Made by a program: the position numbers and the translations under genes. Of a stretch of DNA of 64,000 nucleotides, positions 1-10,295 are shown one piece after another. The stretch comes from Gigaspora margarita (Eukaryota > Glomeromycota > Glomeromycetes > Diversisporales > Gigasporaceae). The notes beneath the pieces are model-generated. The model made no database searches. It was not told the DNA's origin and saw only the letters and a list, made by a program, of their open reading frames with translations. The DNA lies in contig WTPW01000184.1 in assembly GCA_009809945.1 (NCBI GenBank), positions 361,741 through 425,740 of the forward strand, in the 5' to 3' direction. How positions within the stretch are numbered: the first letter of the stretch is position 1; each line of letters opens with the position of its first letter.

Positions 1-30
1 TGTTATAAATTAATAGTCTTATGTTGCATC

Positions 31-306
31 TAAGGCCACCGCAATGTTAACTTTACGCTTTGCATAACACGAAATCAGAAAATTGGAGTTGGCAGATGGA
101 TTTTTTCTATCGGTCCTATCGGACAATTTCGGAAAACCAAGGTCTCCATCGGGTGATGCCGGAGTAATTTCTGGTAAAAAATTAAATAGCAGAAATAGAA
201 TAATTGGCATAATTGGGACTTAAAAAAAAAAAAAAAAAAATTCGGAAAAATTGAAAAAATGGGTCGGCGGGTAATGCAAACCGAAAAATTAACTTTGCGT
301 GGCCTA
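31..306. repeat. MITE-like TIR element, GGCC family
   Basis: The left end reads TAAGGCCACCGCAATGTTAA and the right end is its imperfect reverse complement, ending TTTGCGTGGCCTAA. The interior is non-coding and includes an A18 run and CGGAAAAATT motifs. The same ends recur at 42624-42822 and 42842-42955. The apparent small open frames inside are not genes. Confidence 0.6.
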
Positions 307-681
307 ATGTAATAAACTGAATCTACCATGTAATGGCAAGTAAATGTTTTCATATACTTGTGCAAGTAAATTTCTTTAAAAAAATCCATAAATGAGTGCA
401 ATTTATCATAATAAATTATTATTACTGTGCTTTTCAAATTATTATGGTCGGTGATTTTCATATATCACACCAAATAAGAAATCTAAAAAATGCCAATACA
501 TAATTGAAGTAATTTAAAAGGCGCACTAAAATATCCATTTGAAGAACTTTTTTTATTTGTACATTTCCTTTCAAAATACAGCGCATTAAAAAAACTCCTT
601 GCGTGGACCTACATGCGACAATATATAAATTCTTACGGAATCGTCAGTTATAATGCAGGTTGCATAGCCAATAAGTATACA

Positions 682-943
682 TTATTCGGCAAAAAATTTT
701 GAATAACGGTAAATTGGTTCAACCGAGCAAATGAATAGTGCCGCAAAGCAGCATGTGTCAGTCAATCATTTGCCCGCTTGAGCTACCGTTATTCAAAAAT
801 TTGTCAAATAATGGTGTTATCCGACAATTTATGATCATGATTGGTAGGAAATAGTCGGCTGAGTTTTAATTCGAGTAAACATGATTATTTCGTAATACAT
901 GAAAAATAACAGAAAGAAATAAATTCATGATCATAAGAGTTTG
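682..943. repeat. Two adjacent hairpin repeats
   Basis: 682-812 is an imperfect hairpin. Its arms begin CGGCAAAAAATTTTGAATAA and return as the reverse complement with ACCGTTATTCAAAAATTTG. 829-943 is a second small inverted repeat bounded by TTATGATCATGA and TTCATGATCATAA. Both look like small non-autonomous elements. No coding potential is visible. Confidence 0.5.
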
Positions 944-1116
944 TGGCGCTAATAAATTTCTTAATTGTTTGGCTATATTTGTTATGTGCGTATGTACAAA
1001 ACTTCTTACATCGTGCATATAATCTGTTTAGCGTTGATTTGAAGACTCTTTGTAGCTTCAATTAACAAAAAAATTCGGACCTATTCTAATACTTTCCATT
1101 TGAAAAACTTATTTAT

Positions 1117-1760
1117 TGCACGGGTCTTATGCCCTGTAAGAAAAGTGGTACGGGTGGTTGTACGGGTTGGTGTCGGGAATGCTCGAAATGGTACGGATCA
1201 TGTGGTACGCACAGGAACGTTTCACGGAATGGCACGGTAAAAATGGCACGGACATTACGGCAAAGGGTGGCACGTAATATCACGTGATATGAAATGGCAC
1301 ATTCAGATGGCACGTATATGTACGTTGCACACGTGTTGGCTCGTGATATGTGTTGGCTCGTTTCGTGGAGAGCGAAAGATCAGTAAGTGATTTTTTTTTA
1401 AAAAAAGAGCGATATCTAATGATTTCACTGATGAAGCTTCCCTGTGTCTTAACAAAAAAAATTCCTTACAAAATTTTACTTCATATGCAGTTAGCTTGTT
1501 CATCTTATATTGATTACTTATGTAAATTTATGGTTTAATAGTTAATCCACATCGTTATCGCGGTGGCACGTGAATTTACGTTCACCCGTACCAAATCCCG
1601 TACCGATTCGACTAGTAAACTGCTGCAAAACCCGAGCCATTTACGGTCCATTTGACACGGGTATACGGTCCACGGAATCCGGGCCATACCCGTCCAATCC
1701 GGATCATGACCCGTGCTAAAAAGACCCGTGCCTATACAATGCAACCCGTGCGATTTTCTT
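1117..1760. repeat. TIR element with GGCACG/ACGGGT subterminal repeats
   Basis: The ends are GCACGGGT and its reverse complement ACCCGTGC. The first 250 bases carry many GGCACG, ACGGGT and GGTACG words, and the last 200 bases carry the complementary CCCGTGC and ACCCGTCC words. Clustered subterminal binding-site-like words are typical of hAT-like elements, but no target duplication was recognised. The middle is AT-rich and non-coding. Confidence 0.5.
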
Positions 1761-1778
1761 ATAGGGATGCGACAAGAA

Positions 1779-2022
1779 TTTTACAGGAGGGCCCCAAAAT
1801 TCCGGGTTGAATGCGTCGGATCTAGGTCGGCGTTTAGCCCAAGTTGTTAGCAGGTTCTATAGCAAAATTATCAGCTGGGCATTTTTTACTTAATGAATGG
1901 CTATGATTTATTAGTAAAATTTTTTATGATCTTGGGGCAAAATTGATCAATTCCGATCCAGCCGACCATGATTCCGATGCACTCCGAAGTATTCCGACTG
2001 GAATTTTGGGGACGCCCTTGTA
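1779..2022. repeat. MITE-like element, CCCCAAAATTCC ends
   Basis: The left end TTACAGGAGGGCCCCAAAAT pairs with the right end, whose reverse complement reads TACAAGGGCGTCCCCAAAAT. A related right end appears near 51735-51765 (GGAATTTTGGTGACCCTCCT). Non-coding. Confidence 0.55.
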
Positions 2023-2121
2023 TGAGTTATGTGACAATCCGTGCTTTTTTCCTTTACTTATTGGCACGGTATAGTTACGTCAGGCACCGTGCAATAAGAT
2101 AGCTATTTTATATTGGTATGT

Positions 2122-2207
2122 GGAATAACCCGTCACACACACAGGTTCATATTTAAATCCCGTGCCTTCGGCACGGAATATGAACCCGTGTGTAACTGGG
2201 TTATTCA
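2122..2207. repeat. 86-bp hairpin with TTCG-capped core
   Basis: The arms GAATAACCCGTCACACAC and GTGTGTAACTGGGTTATTC pair, then AGGTTCATATTT pairs with AATATGAACC. The centre is CCGTGCCTTCGGCACGG, a perfect 6-bp stem closed by a TTCG-type loop. It could be the core of a small mobile hairpin or a structured RNA; nothing decides between them. Confidence 0.5.
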
Positions 2208-2511
2208 TTACAACCCATACAATAACTATAAATTACATAATGAGTATAATATGTGCTACACAAGTTATTATACGCATATTGTATAATTGGTTCTAAAAAA
2301 TTTTTTTATTAATTAAAAATTTAGTGTAGCAATCTAAACAGCAAGATTAATTATTTACCGTTATCGTTATTGTTTTATTTACTTATATATGCTTAAAAGC
2401 AGAATTTTAATAAAACAATAAAACAGCATAATTCAATTTTAAATTATAAATACCGTAAGAATCCTGTTAATAATCTATTGAAGCAATCTTTTTTAAAACA
2501 TAAACAAAAAT

Positions 2512-3072
2512 ATGGCTTGTCCAGGTAGCAATAACGTTAATGGTATAACATGGTATTCGCCTAATTTTACGAGACCTGGAGAATTCTCATTTTGTGAAGA
2601 ATGTTATAACCAATTTATCAGAAACACATCTTTAAATGTACATATACGAAAAGATGGAATCTTTACTGGTAATTGTGATTTTTCACCTAACGTAAAGCAG
2701 CAATGGTTCATTGCTGTAAATAAAAATGACATAAATATATTTTGGAAGTACGTTGAGTCAAAATTAGGACGTGCTCGTGAGCTACAAGCTCATCTAGCCC
2801 AATTACAAGCTCTTCATTCTCAAGAAACAAAAATGAAAGGACTATTAACAAAATACATGTTTGAGTGTCGTGGGCGTGGTTTCAGTTTAGATCTTATTTC
2901 TGATACGGTACCGGAATATTACTTTAATGGTCGATATTTACGCGGTCACAATTCCGATGAAGTTGCTCGAAAACAAATCCAAATAGATGAATCTAATAAA
3001 AAAATTGAACACTATTTTAGAGAAATGATAAAATTACAACATGAACTTGCTAACTTATGGTATATCAATTAG
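2512..3072 (+). CDS. Uncharacterised 186-residue cysteine and coiled-coil protein
   Basis: I do not recognise a named domain. The frame is intronless, starts at an ATG preceded by AAAAAT and ends TAG. The N-terminal 60 residues carry Cys3, a Cys28-x2-Cys31 pair and Cys55, a spacing that could hold one metal ion, although no classical finger pattern fits. From about residue 84 the protein becomes helical and charged: residues 84-118 (ELQAHLAQLQALHSQETKMK) and 150-183 read as heptad-like coiled coil. Residues 120-146 include the motif FSLDLISDTVPEYYFNGRYL. There is no signal peptide or membrane segment. The codon use and good composition, against very AT-rich flanks, support a real gene. It may be a lineage-specific fungal family. 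It stands alone, with repeats on both sides. Confidence 0.75.
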   Translation: MACPGSNNVNGITWYSPNFTRPGEFSFCEECYNQFIRNTSLNVHIRKDGIFTGNCDFSPNVKQQWFIAVNKNDINIFWKYVESKLGRARELQAHLAQLQALHSQETKMKGLLTKYMFECRGRGFSLDLISDTVPEYYFNGRYLRGHNSDEVARKQIQIDESNKKIEHYFREMIKLQHELANLWYIN

Positions 3073-3952
3073 CTACCTTTCTTTTTCTAGTTTAGAATCT
3101 ATAATTTATTCTTAATTTTCTTAAATGTGTATGCGGTATGTCTTAGACTGAATATATTGTGTTATTGTGTTGTTAATTCATACGTTCATGCCAAAAATTA
3201 AAATAACATTGACGAATTTATTACATACTTACATTTAGATTAATGATTGAAATTCAGTGATAATTTATTAAAAACTTTGGTTTTTTTCAAAAATATTTGG
3301 ATGGTTTAATGGTTTTTTAAATAAATAGAAATTATTTTATGAACTAATCGGATGCATTTCTATTAATTGATATATTCGAATTGCAGATCAAAATTTTGAA
3401 TTAGACCGATCAATTTTCATTTATAAATAAGGTGGCTGCGCAATGTTGCGCTAAAACCAGGAACGGACGTACCAATAACGATATGTTTAAAAGGCCAGAA
3501 ATATAAAATTTAATACAAATTATTAAGTTTAAATTACGTTAGTATATATAGACATACGAGTGCTCGAAAGTAAAAAAACCTACAGTATAGGTAAACCAAC
3601 AAATTTAAAATCATGCTGATCTTGAAATTTAATTGGTCAAAATCATACAAAATTTTGTGGTGTTAAATATTTACTTGCCACAAATCATTTCAAGTTTTAG
3701 TAATCAAATATAATAAAATATCGTAAAAATACTTATGTCTTAATCTTGTGAAAGCGTTCGAAAGATCTCATGATTATCATGATAAAATGATTGATGTAAA
3801 AAATGTTGTAATTAAGTCAAGTTAAATATCGTATGAGTGCAGTTGGTGATGCAATTGATGTGATTAATTTGGAGTAAAATTAGATATTATTTTGAGTGAA
3901 AAAATAGCTAAAAAAAATCAATCAAATGCTTCAATAATTTGAAAGCTGTATA
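3073..3952. other. Gene-free stretch
   Basis: AT-rich sequence with no supportable gene. Around 3430-3475 lies one minus-strand copy of the short GCGCAA-hairpin motif described under findings (TCCTGGTTTTAGCGCAACAT on the minus strand). Confidence 0.6.
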
Positions 3953-3957
3953 ATGGT

Positions 3958-4032
3958 CTCAAGTTCAAGAACAAGTGCAAGTGCAAGCGCAAGAACAACT
4001 GCAAGCGCAAGTGCAAGAACAAGAACAATTGC
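3958..4032. repeat. Hexanucleotide-type minisatellite (CAAGTG/CAAGAA)
   Basis: About twelve degenerate six-base units of the type CAAGTG, CAAGAA, CAAGCG. An ATG at 3953 opens a 29-codon frame of Ser, Ala, Arg and Thr through it, but this is a by-product of the repeat and I do not call it a gene. Confidence 0.7.
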
Positions 4033-4397
4033 TTCGCTATAGATAAAAAAACATGATATTAATAAAAATAGTGAACATATGTATTAGCAAATACTAAGAA
4101 AAAACTACATTCCTCTAAAGATTTAGATGATTGATTTTGGAATTTTTGCCGTCCAGATTATCTGATAATTACTAATTTTCTCAATGATTCTTGTAGTTTG
4201 TAAATTTTTATGTCGATCTACTAACCAATAATATCATGTTTATATCCAAAATTTTTAGTATGCTAACACTAATGTAGCAATATGATCAAGCTATGCTTTA
4301 ATGCTTTTGATTGGTTATACAACCCGTGATCAAAATGTTAAGACTAAAATATCGATGAGCAAATTATGTTCAAAAATGTTATCACAATTCAAATTCA

Positions 4398-5213
4398 CGA
4401 AAAGTTTTGCATTACTCAACTGGTCATTGTTTGATGTTTGTTTTTTTTTTTTTTTGGGCTATGCCGGCAGGTTATTTTAGGCCAGAGTTATATTTTATTA
4501 TTTTATTGAATGATGTTCAGTACACACTGGTTATGCGGTGAGTTGTTGGCCGATAGTGGCCTGAACAGCAAAGACATCCTGGAAAATTGCAATACTTATT
4601 GCGCTAGGAGTCACCGTGGGGTTCGCTAGCCGGTGGCTTCCCACCTGCAAAAGCAGGCCGGCTGTGAGCGAAGAATCTGGATCGAAAAAAACATGTGCAT
4701 TAGGGTGAGCGGGTGGGTTGAGAAAACTCTGCTCATTACGGGTTTGAAGCCGCTGTAACTTGTGCTCAGGCTTTAGTTATAAAATACCAGGTTCTTCCCG
4801 CCCATTTTTGATTGGCATATGCCGCTGCATCTTACATATAATCTTCAACCTACTATCACCACCCTTTTTCGGGGGCGTACCCACATGATCGTCAGTGGTC
4901 TGAGTGGCGTGGCTGTGTGACTGCTTCCCTTTCGATTATGTGACTATTATCACTCCGCACAAAAAGTCTTGCATTACACAACCAGTCATTGTGTGATGTT
5001 GTTTTTTTTAGGCTGGAGTTATATTTTATTATTTTATTGAATGATGTTCAGTACACACTGGTTATGCGGTGAGTTGTAAGCCGATAGTGGCCTGAACGGC
5101 AAAGACATCCCGGAAAATTGCAATACTTATTGCACTGGGAGTTGCTGTGGGTTCACTAGCAGATGGTTTTCCACCTGCTGAAGCAGGCCGGCTGTGAGCA
5201 AAGATCGAAATAA
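4398..5213. repeat. Tandem pair of an interspersed repeat
   Basis: Two copies, about 4398-4685 and 4960-5213, share the order CATTA-CAACTGGTCATT, a T-run, GGTTATTTTAG, TGATGTTCAGTACACACTGG, GCAATACTTATTGC and AGCAGGCCGGCTGTGAGC. A diverged third copy lies at about 49108-49330 with CTATGCCGGCAG and AAGCCGGCTGTAAGTGAAGA. The minus strand gives short open frames in each copy, but they differ and none looks conserved as protein. Possibly the end of a retroposon; family unknown. Confidence 0.6.
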
Positions 5214-5277
5214 ACATGTGCTGGAGGAGAAATTGTAGAATTACATAGTTGTCCAATATTCTTATGATTCTACATTC

Positions 5278-5400
5278 TTGTATATGTTTATTCATTTGTA
5301 TTTATTTATTTATTCATTTATTTATTCATTTGTTTATTTCTTGTTCCCTCCTTCTTTATTTATTTATTTTTTTAATTTGTTTCTTTACTTGTTTATTTCC
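5278..5400. repeat. TTTA/ATTC simple-sequence tract
   Basis: Degenerate tetranucleotide repeat of TTTA and TTCA words, continuing to about 5490 as pyrimidine-rich sequence. Both overlapping open frames over it consist only of Phe, Leu, Ile and Ser and are artefacts. Confidence 0.75.
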
Positions 5401-5549
5401 TCTGTCACCATTGAAAGCCACTTTGTTCATTACATCGTATCTGTCTATTTTCTTCTTTCCCCCTATTTTCTCCTTTTTTTCGCATATAACAGCGAGACAG
5501 GTCTGGTTCCAATATTTGTTAAAAAGTCAGGATGTTTTATGCTTTCATT

Positions 5550-6075
5550 AGTATGTGTGCGACCATTGTAGAGTGTGCTCGTACATATTGATAAAATGCT
5601 TCTGATCCCATCGGCTGATTTCTGGATCATAATTGTTGTACTCCACGTAACACCAATTCAGTGGCTTCGTCCACCCTAAAGCTGTGGCCTGATGCATCAA
5701 CGTCAGGTATGATTGCTTGTAGCTTTTTACAGAACCAACGCTTGGTGGCCCATGAGCTATTTGCCTTTATGAACAGAGTGTTATTGCCATGAGTGTATGA
5801 CGGACTGGTGCGTCAGACAGAAATTCTTTGAGTGCTCTGATGGGGCATAGGCTGCCATTGGTAGGGTTTATAATTAGCGTAGCCTCACAGCTGATTTATG
5901 GTTCTTGGTTCTTGCAAGCTGGATTGTTGCAAAAATTGTAAAATGGATATTTTTGAACCTTAGTGCTTTCAAGGGGGTACTTTACGTTCCTCTGATTTGT
6001 GGTCTGGCAGTAGTTCACCAAGGCATGCTAAACTATTGACTACCATTAGTACTACTGCCCAAAAAAAGCAAGTTT
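5550..6075 (-). pseudogene. Decayed tyrosine recombinase (Crypton/DIRS/Ngaro-type)
   Basis: Reading the minus strand across stops and frame changes gives three blocks in the order of a phage-integrase-type catalytic domain. Near 6060-5985: FFWAVVLMVVNSLACLGELL. Near 5860-5830: TNGSLCPIRALKEFL. Near 5720-5560: SGHSFRVDEATELVLRGVQ, then a stop, then MGSEAFYQYVRAH. Known family features are a Box I arginine (here LACLGEL, so Cys replaces Arg), an H-x-x-R pair (HSFR, kept) and a C-terminal nucleophilic Tyr (kept in FYQYVR). At least three stops or frame shifts make it non-functional. It is the relic of a mobile element; the exact superfamily cannot be told from the fragment. A duplicated repeat lies just upstream on the plus strand. 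Confidence 0.6.
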
Positions 6076-7338
6076 TCTGCTACTCTGAAGTCCAAGCTGC
6101 ATCTTATATGGTCCAGATGGGTTCTTGTGATGTGAAGCTCGCATTTTTACAGAAAATCACTAGTAATAACATTTGTGTGATTGGCTAATTGATGTAGATC
6201 CAAACGTGATTATTGACCAATCAAATCAACTAAAAATTCTTTTGATACGTGAAATTACGCGAAAAAATAAGTTTATTATTAATAAAAGAAAGCATTTTTA
6301 ATATTAAAGTAATTTTATTTTTTTTTTTTAACCAGTAGATTTTACTGAAACACATTACATCCAACCTGTTACAACTCCATAGTCTATACTACTCTAATTA
6401 AATCACACCATCATATTTATTATACTATATATTAGAGGTAGTTTGATATAGAATACATATATGTGTCGTTGTTTGGGTAAAATAAATCATGTTATAGTAT
6501 TTATAATGCGTAGCCTGTTTAATAAATGTATAAAATTTTATGCCAGCATAACACTCACAGTTTAACAATTTATAAATCTATTGTTTGGCTTCATAATTTG
6601 AATGTAGTAGAAACTCAATAAACTCTGCTAATTACCAAATGCACTACTTTTGTTATTATGAAAACTTTCTGGAAAAAGTGATTGAAAATGATTAGTAAAG
6701 ATTTTCTGCTAGAAACACTCAAACCAAAGAACTTTTACTTATAAATAGGGTACCTTAAGTTTAACTTTTTATGGTTAAGCAGATAGTAAAATTGCCAATT
6801 TTTAGACTACAATCATATATCAAAATTTCAATTGCCCATATAAATAGTTTGTGTAACAATTATTTTGGATCTATCAGATACAGGTTTCTCATATACTGTA
6901 ATATGCATTTTTTGTTTTATTGGTTCGTGTTTGTAGTTTCCCTCAATTGTCTTGAGCAATTCTTTTATCAAAGAGTCGAAGTGGACTGGTGTTCAGTCCA
7001 CAGAATTTCTCATATAGTGGAATTTTAGTGTTGGCAGATACAAGGTGATTGTTGGAGTTGTCACTTTGCTGCTTAATGATCTGATAAACTTGATTAAAGA
7101 AGCCTTCGATATTGGCCAAATGCTACTATCCTTATTTTGACCCACTAACGGTCATTTGCCAGCATATGATAACACTTAATTATTGATTCATAAGTCCTAT
7201 GTCTAGCTGGGTTAATGTTCAGAATATTGGCTGTCTGTTGGTCTAACAGGGTATTGCTGTTGAAACTTGCTGACATTCAGTGTTGGGCATGTCATATGGC
7301 CAAAAGGCATGCCCATATTTAACCTAAACATAACCTTA
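6076..7338. other. Gene-free stretch
   Basis: No supportable gene. AT-rich sequence with a T-run near 6318. Short open frames here have no recognisable composition or motif. Confidence 0.55.
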
Positions 7339-7605
7339 AGGCGAGACCAACTGGATTCGGTGTTTTACATTACCCCTCCCCTCAGAGTCCCCCCCTCTCC
7401 CTCATAGTAAAAAAAATTTAGATAAATATATATAGGGCTTCGGGATATTTCGGAAATTTTTACAGTCACGGAACAATTCGGAAAAAAAATTTCGAAAAAA
7501 AAAAAATTTTAAAATTTTACTATGTGAACCCCCCCCCCCCCCCCCCCCCCCCCCCCGGGGGGGGGGGGGGGGTAATGTAAAACACCGAATCCAGTTGGTC
7601 TCGCC
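7339..7605. repeat. MITE with poly-C/poly-G core
   Basis: The TIR AGGCGAGACCAACTGGATTC and its exact reverse complement GAATCCAGTTGGTCTCGCCT bound the element, followed inward by GGTGTTTTACATTACC on both sides. The interior has CCCTC-rich sequence, CGGAAA motifs and then 28 C followed directly by 16 G at 7529-7572. A relative lies at 15903-16100, and a right end at about 49648-49684. Confidence 0.8.
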
Positions 7606-8576
7606 TAACTTAAAAAATATATTACAATCTATAGATTTATAGTCTGATTGGCAAATTCAATATCATGATCGGGTTATATGTTGAGCTTTAAAATATGCAC
7701 TCATGTAAATTTTATATATCATGTGATTTTGCGCGAAATGTGATATAGAATAAAAATTTGTACTCAAAAATTATAGATATATTGATACTTTATAAAGCCA
7801 ATTTGAACAAAAAAAAAAAAAGAATTCTATTGATGCAAATGATTTACGTTATGTGATTGGCTAATAACGGGTTGTAATCACATGAACTTAAATAGACATG
7901 CCAAGGGCAAGAACGACCTAATGGCACGCCCACATGAATCCGCTTGTGAAAGAAGTCACAAGGCGGTACATTATTGCGAGTCACTGGGCTTTCCATGTGA
8001 CAAATGGGTCAGGGGACTTGTTTATGACAAATTGGTATTTGAGTAACCTTTGTCTTCTTTGTCATTTTAATTTTCTGCTCGACATTAGGTCCAGCTATCC
8101 CCCCACCAATCCCCCCAAAAAAAGCAACGATGCTAAAAAAGCCTGCTCACGTGACCTCCTGCGGCTTGTTCGACGACCCTAGCTTCAATTTCAAATTCAA
8201 CTGTAGTTACAGTACTGCAGACAAGCTAACCATTTTAAAATGTTTACTAAAGACAACCGTCTCAATATTTTCAACCGATTTTTTTTTTTTTTTTTGGTCT
8301 GCATTTTATAATTCTCATTAAAAAAATCATCTATAATTTTTACTTTGACTTTGTTGATTATAATTCACAATGCAATTTCGGCAAATATTAATAAATCTTG
8401 GTAGTTTGGAATTACAATTTTTTTTAATTCAGTAAATAAATTCTTACACATAACGAACTTTTTCTTATTAGTACTTTGACTTCGCCATGGCCTAAAATGT
8501 ATAGTATACACTTTACACAGTTTATATGTGCATAATTTTCTAACGCAACAGTGCATAAATTACGTAACTGTTAACT
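7606..8576. other. Gene-free stretch
   Basis: No supportable gene. Contains A-runs and T-runs and a short C-rich patch near 8098-8125. An 82-codon open frame from 7934 has no recognisable domain and I do not call it. Confidence 0.5.
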
Positions 8577-8742
8577 TACAGTCAGATCTCCGTAAATACA
8601 ATGCCTCTCTAATTGTAACATTAAGCTCTGTTCCATGTATATTTCTGACCCGCATAAATGCATTTTTTTTTTATTGTTTCTTTAAATGCGCATTATCAAA
8701 AGTTTGGATACAAAGAGTTGCATTTAGAGAGGTTGGATCGTA
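8577..8742. repeat. MITE, TACAGTC-AGAGAGG family
   Basis: Begins TACAGTCAGATCTCCGTAAA and closes with GCATTTAGAGAGGTTGGATC then GTA. The same TIR logic (TACAGT-N-GACCTCTTTAAATGC) is seen at 9497-9669, at 18233-18376 and, as one end, near 63170-63230. TA-bounded ends suggest a Tc1/mariner-type (pogo-like) MITE. Confidence 0.6.
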
Positions 8743-9496
8743 TATAATAACTATTATAGAGGCCGAACTATGTAGTACAATATGGTCAACCCGTGGTCAG
8801 TATCGGTTGCAGTTATGTTAAGCATGTGGTTTGACCAAAGTTCAACCTAGGTATAAGTACAATGCTATCTACGTACATCTTAGAGATTGGACCACAACCT
8901 GTTTATAGGTCATTACTGGGTAACAAACTGGTTCTAAACTCACATAGAAAATTAGTCAATTGGAAAAAAGCTTTATATTATTTTTTCCAGTAAACGAACC
9001 TGGATCTATCGCAATAACAAATAGTACGTTGACGACTTTATCTAATTAAAAATTATTCCTTCATTTTGACGGATATAATATGTAAAGACTGTAACACTGG
9101 GACGAACCGATAAAATGAATAGGGTATCGCTACATTTTTTATCATGAATAATCTACATCTTATTTAACATTCCCGTAAAAAATTTTTTCCGAATATTTCC
9201 ATAATTTTTTCATACTATTTGCGAAAACTCCGTAAATCAGCAACGCGATCGACGAAATTTAGGCAAGTCGAATAATTTTTATGATTTAAGATTATAAATA
9301 TCCGTAAATATGTAACATTTATGGGAAAATATGGATATAAAAACATGGATCGACTTTTTTATAGGAATTCACAATTATAACTCCGAAGTGTGCTATTTTT
9401 CGTTAACACGAAATTCTTATTTTATTTTTCAAATTTGTCCATCATCCATTCGTTACTGTATTAGTAGCGTTACTCTTTGTACTACTTTAAATGCAG

Positions 9497-9669
9497 TACA
9501 GTCCGACCTCTTTAAATGCAGCTTGTTGAAGACAAACTTTTGATAACGTGAATTTAGAGAACAATGAGAAAACAAATTGCATTTATGAGATCAGAAATAT
9601 ACTTGGGACAGAGCTTAACGTTGTTTTCAGAGAAGTATTGCATTTAGAGAGGCTGCGTCTGACTGTGTA
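9497..9669. repeat. MITE, TACAGTC-AGAGAGG family
   Basis: Begins TACAGTCCGACCTCTTTAAA and ends with TTTAGAGAGGCTGCGTCTGA followed by CTGTGTA, the imperfect reverse complement. A 78-codon open frame covers part of it (9548-9784) but is explained by the element. Confidence 0.65.
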
Positions 9670-10295
9670 TACTAGTTATCCATTTTTAGAAATCGATATG
9701 AACGCAAAAATTAAGATTGCAGTCAAATTAGTTATCTATTGGTTCAAAAAGATCGACAAATCAACAGTTAATGCAACCGTGTAAAATATTAGATTTTTAT
9801 GTGTTATTACTAATTATGGCTTTAAAGCATTAATGTACAGTGAGTACAAATTAAAACCAGTAATAAAACAAAGAATTGAATTTATCTAATACTGTAACAT
9901 TAATTAATTCAAGATATAAAAAAAGATTGCACATAAGCACCAGAATTTATTAATTAACATTCTAAAATTTAAGAATCACACGTGCTATTTTTAATACAGT
10001 ATATATCAAAGTTTGTTATACTAATATATTGCAACATTATTGATTCCAGACTTGGAAATAATTTATTGGTTTCGATCCAAAATTATGGGTCCAGATACAT
10101 ATGAAACAACTTTGTGTGTTTGGCTTGTATGCACTGTGATCATTGGCATTTTCTTTAGAAATATCCGGAATAAATATTTTGTAAATTATTAGGTCAACCG
10201 TTTTTAGGAGAAAATAAATAGATCGTGCTTTGCTTAAATTTTTTTAACATAAAATTGTTCATATCATTTAATATCAATAAAACTCAGTAAAAAGG
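9670..10295. other. Upstream region of the vWA gene
   Basis: AT-rich. I looked here in three forward frames for an exon coding the missing first vWA strand (Asp-x-Ser-x-Ser) and did not find one. An in-frame TAA lies 18 bases before the ATG at 10296. Confidence 0.5.

Noticed and set aside
75-461. 128-codon minus-strand open frame
   Set aside because: It runs over the MITE at 31-306, has a Phe-run from the A18 tract and no domain.
5249-5571. Two overlapping 97-100 codon frames
   Set aside because: Products of the TTTA/TTCA simple repeat; only Phe, Leu, Ile and Ser composition.
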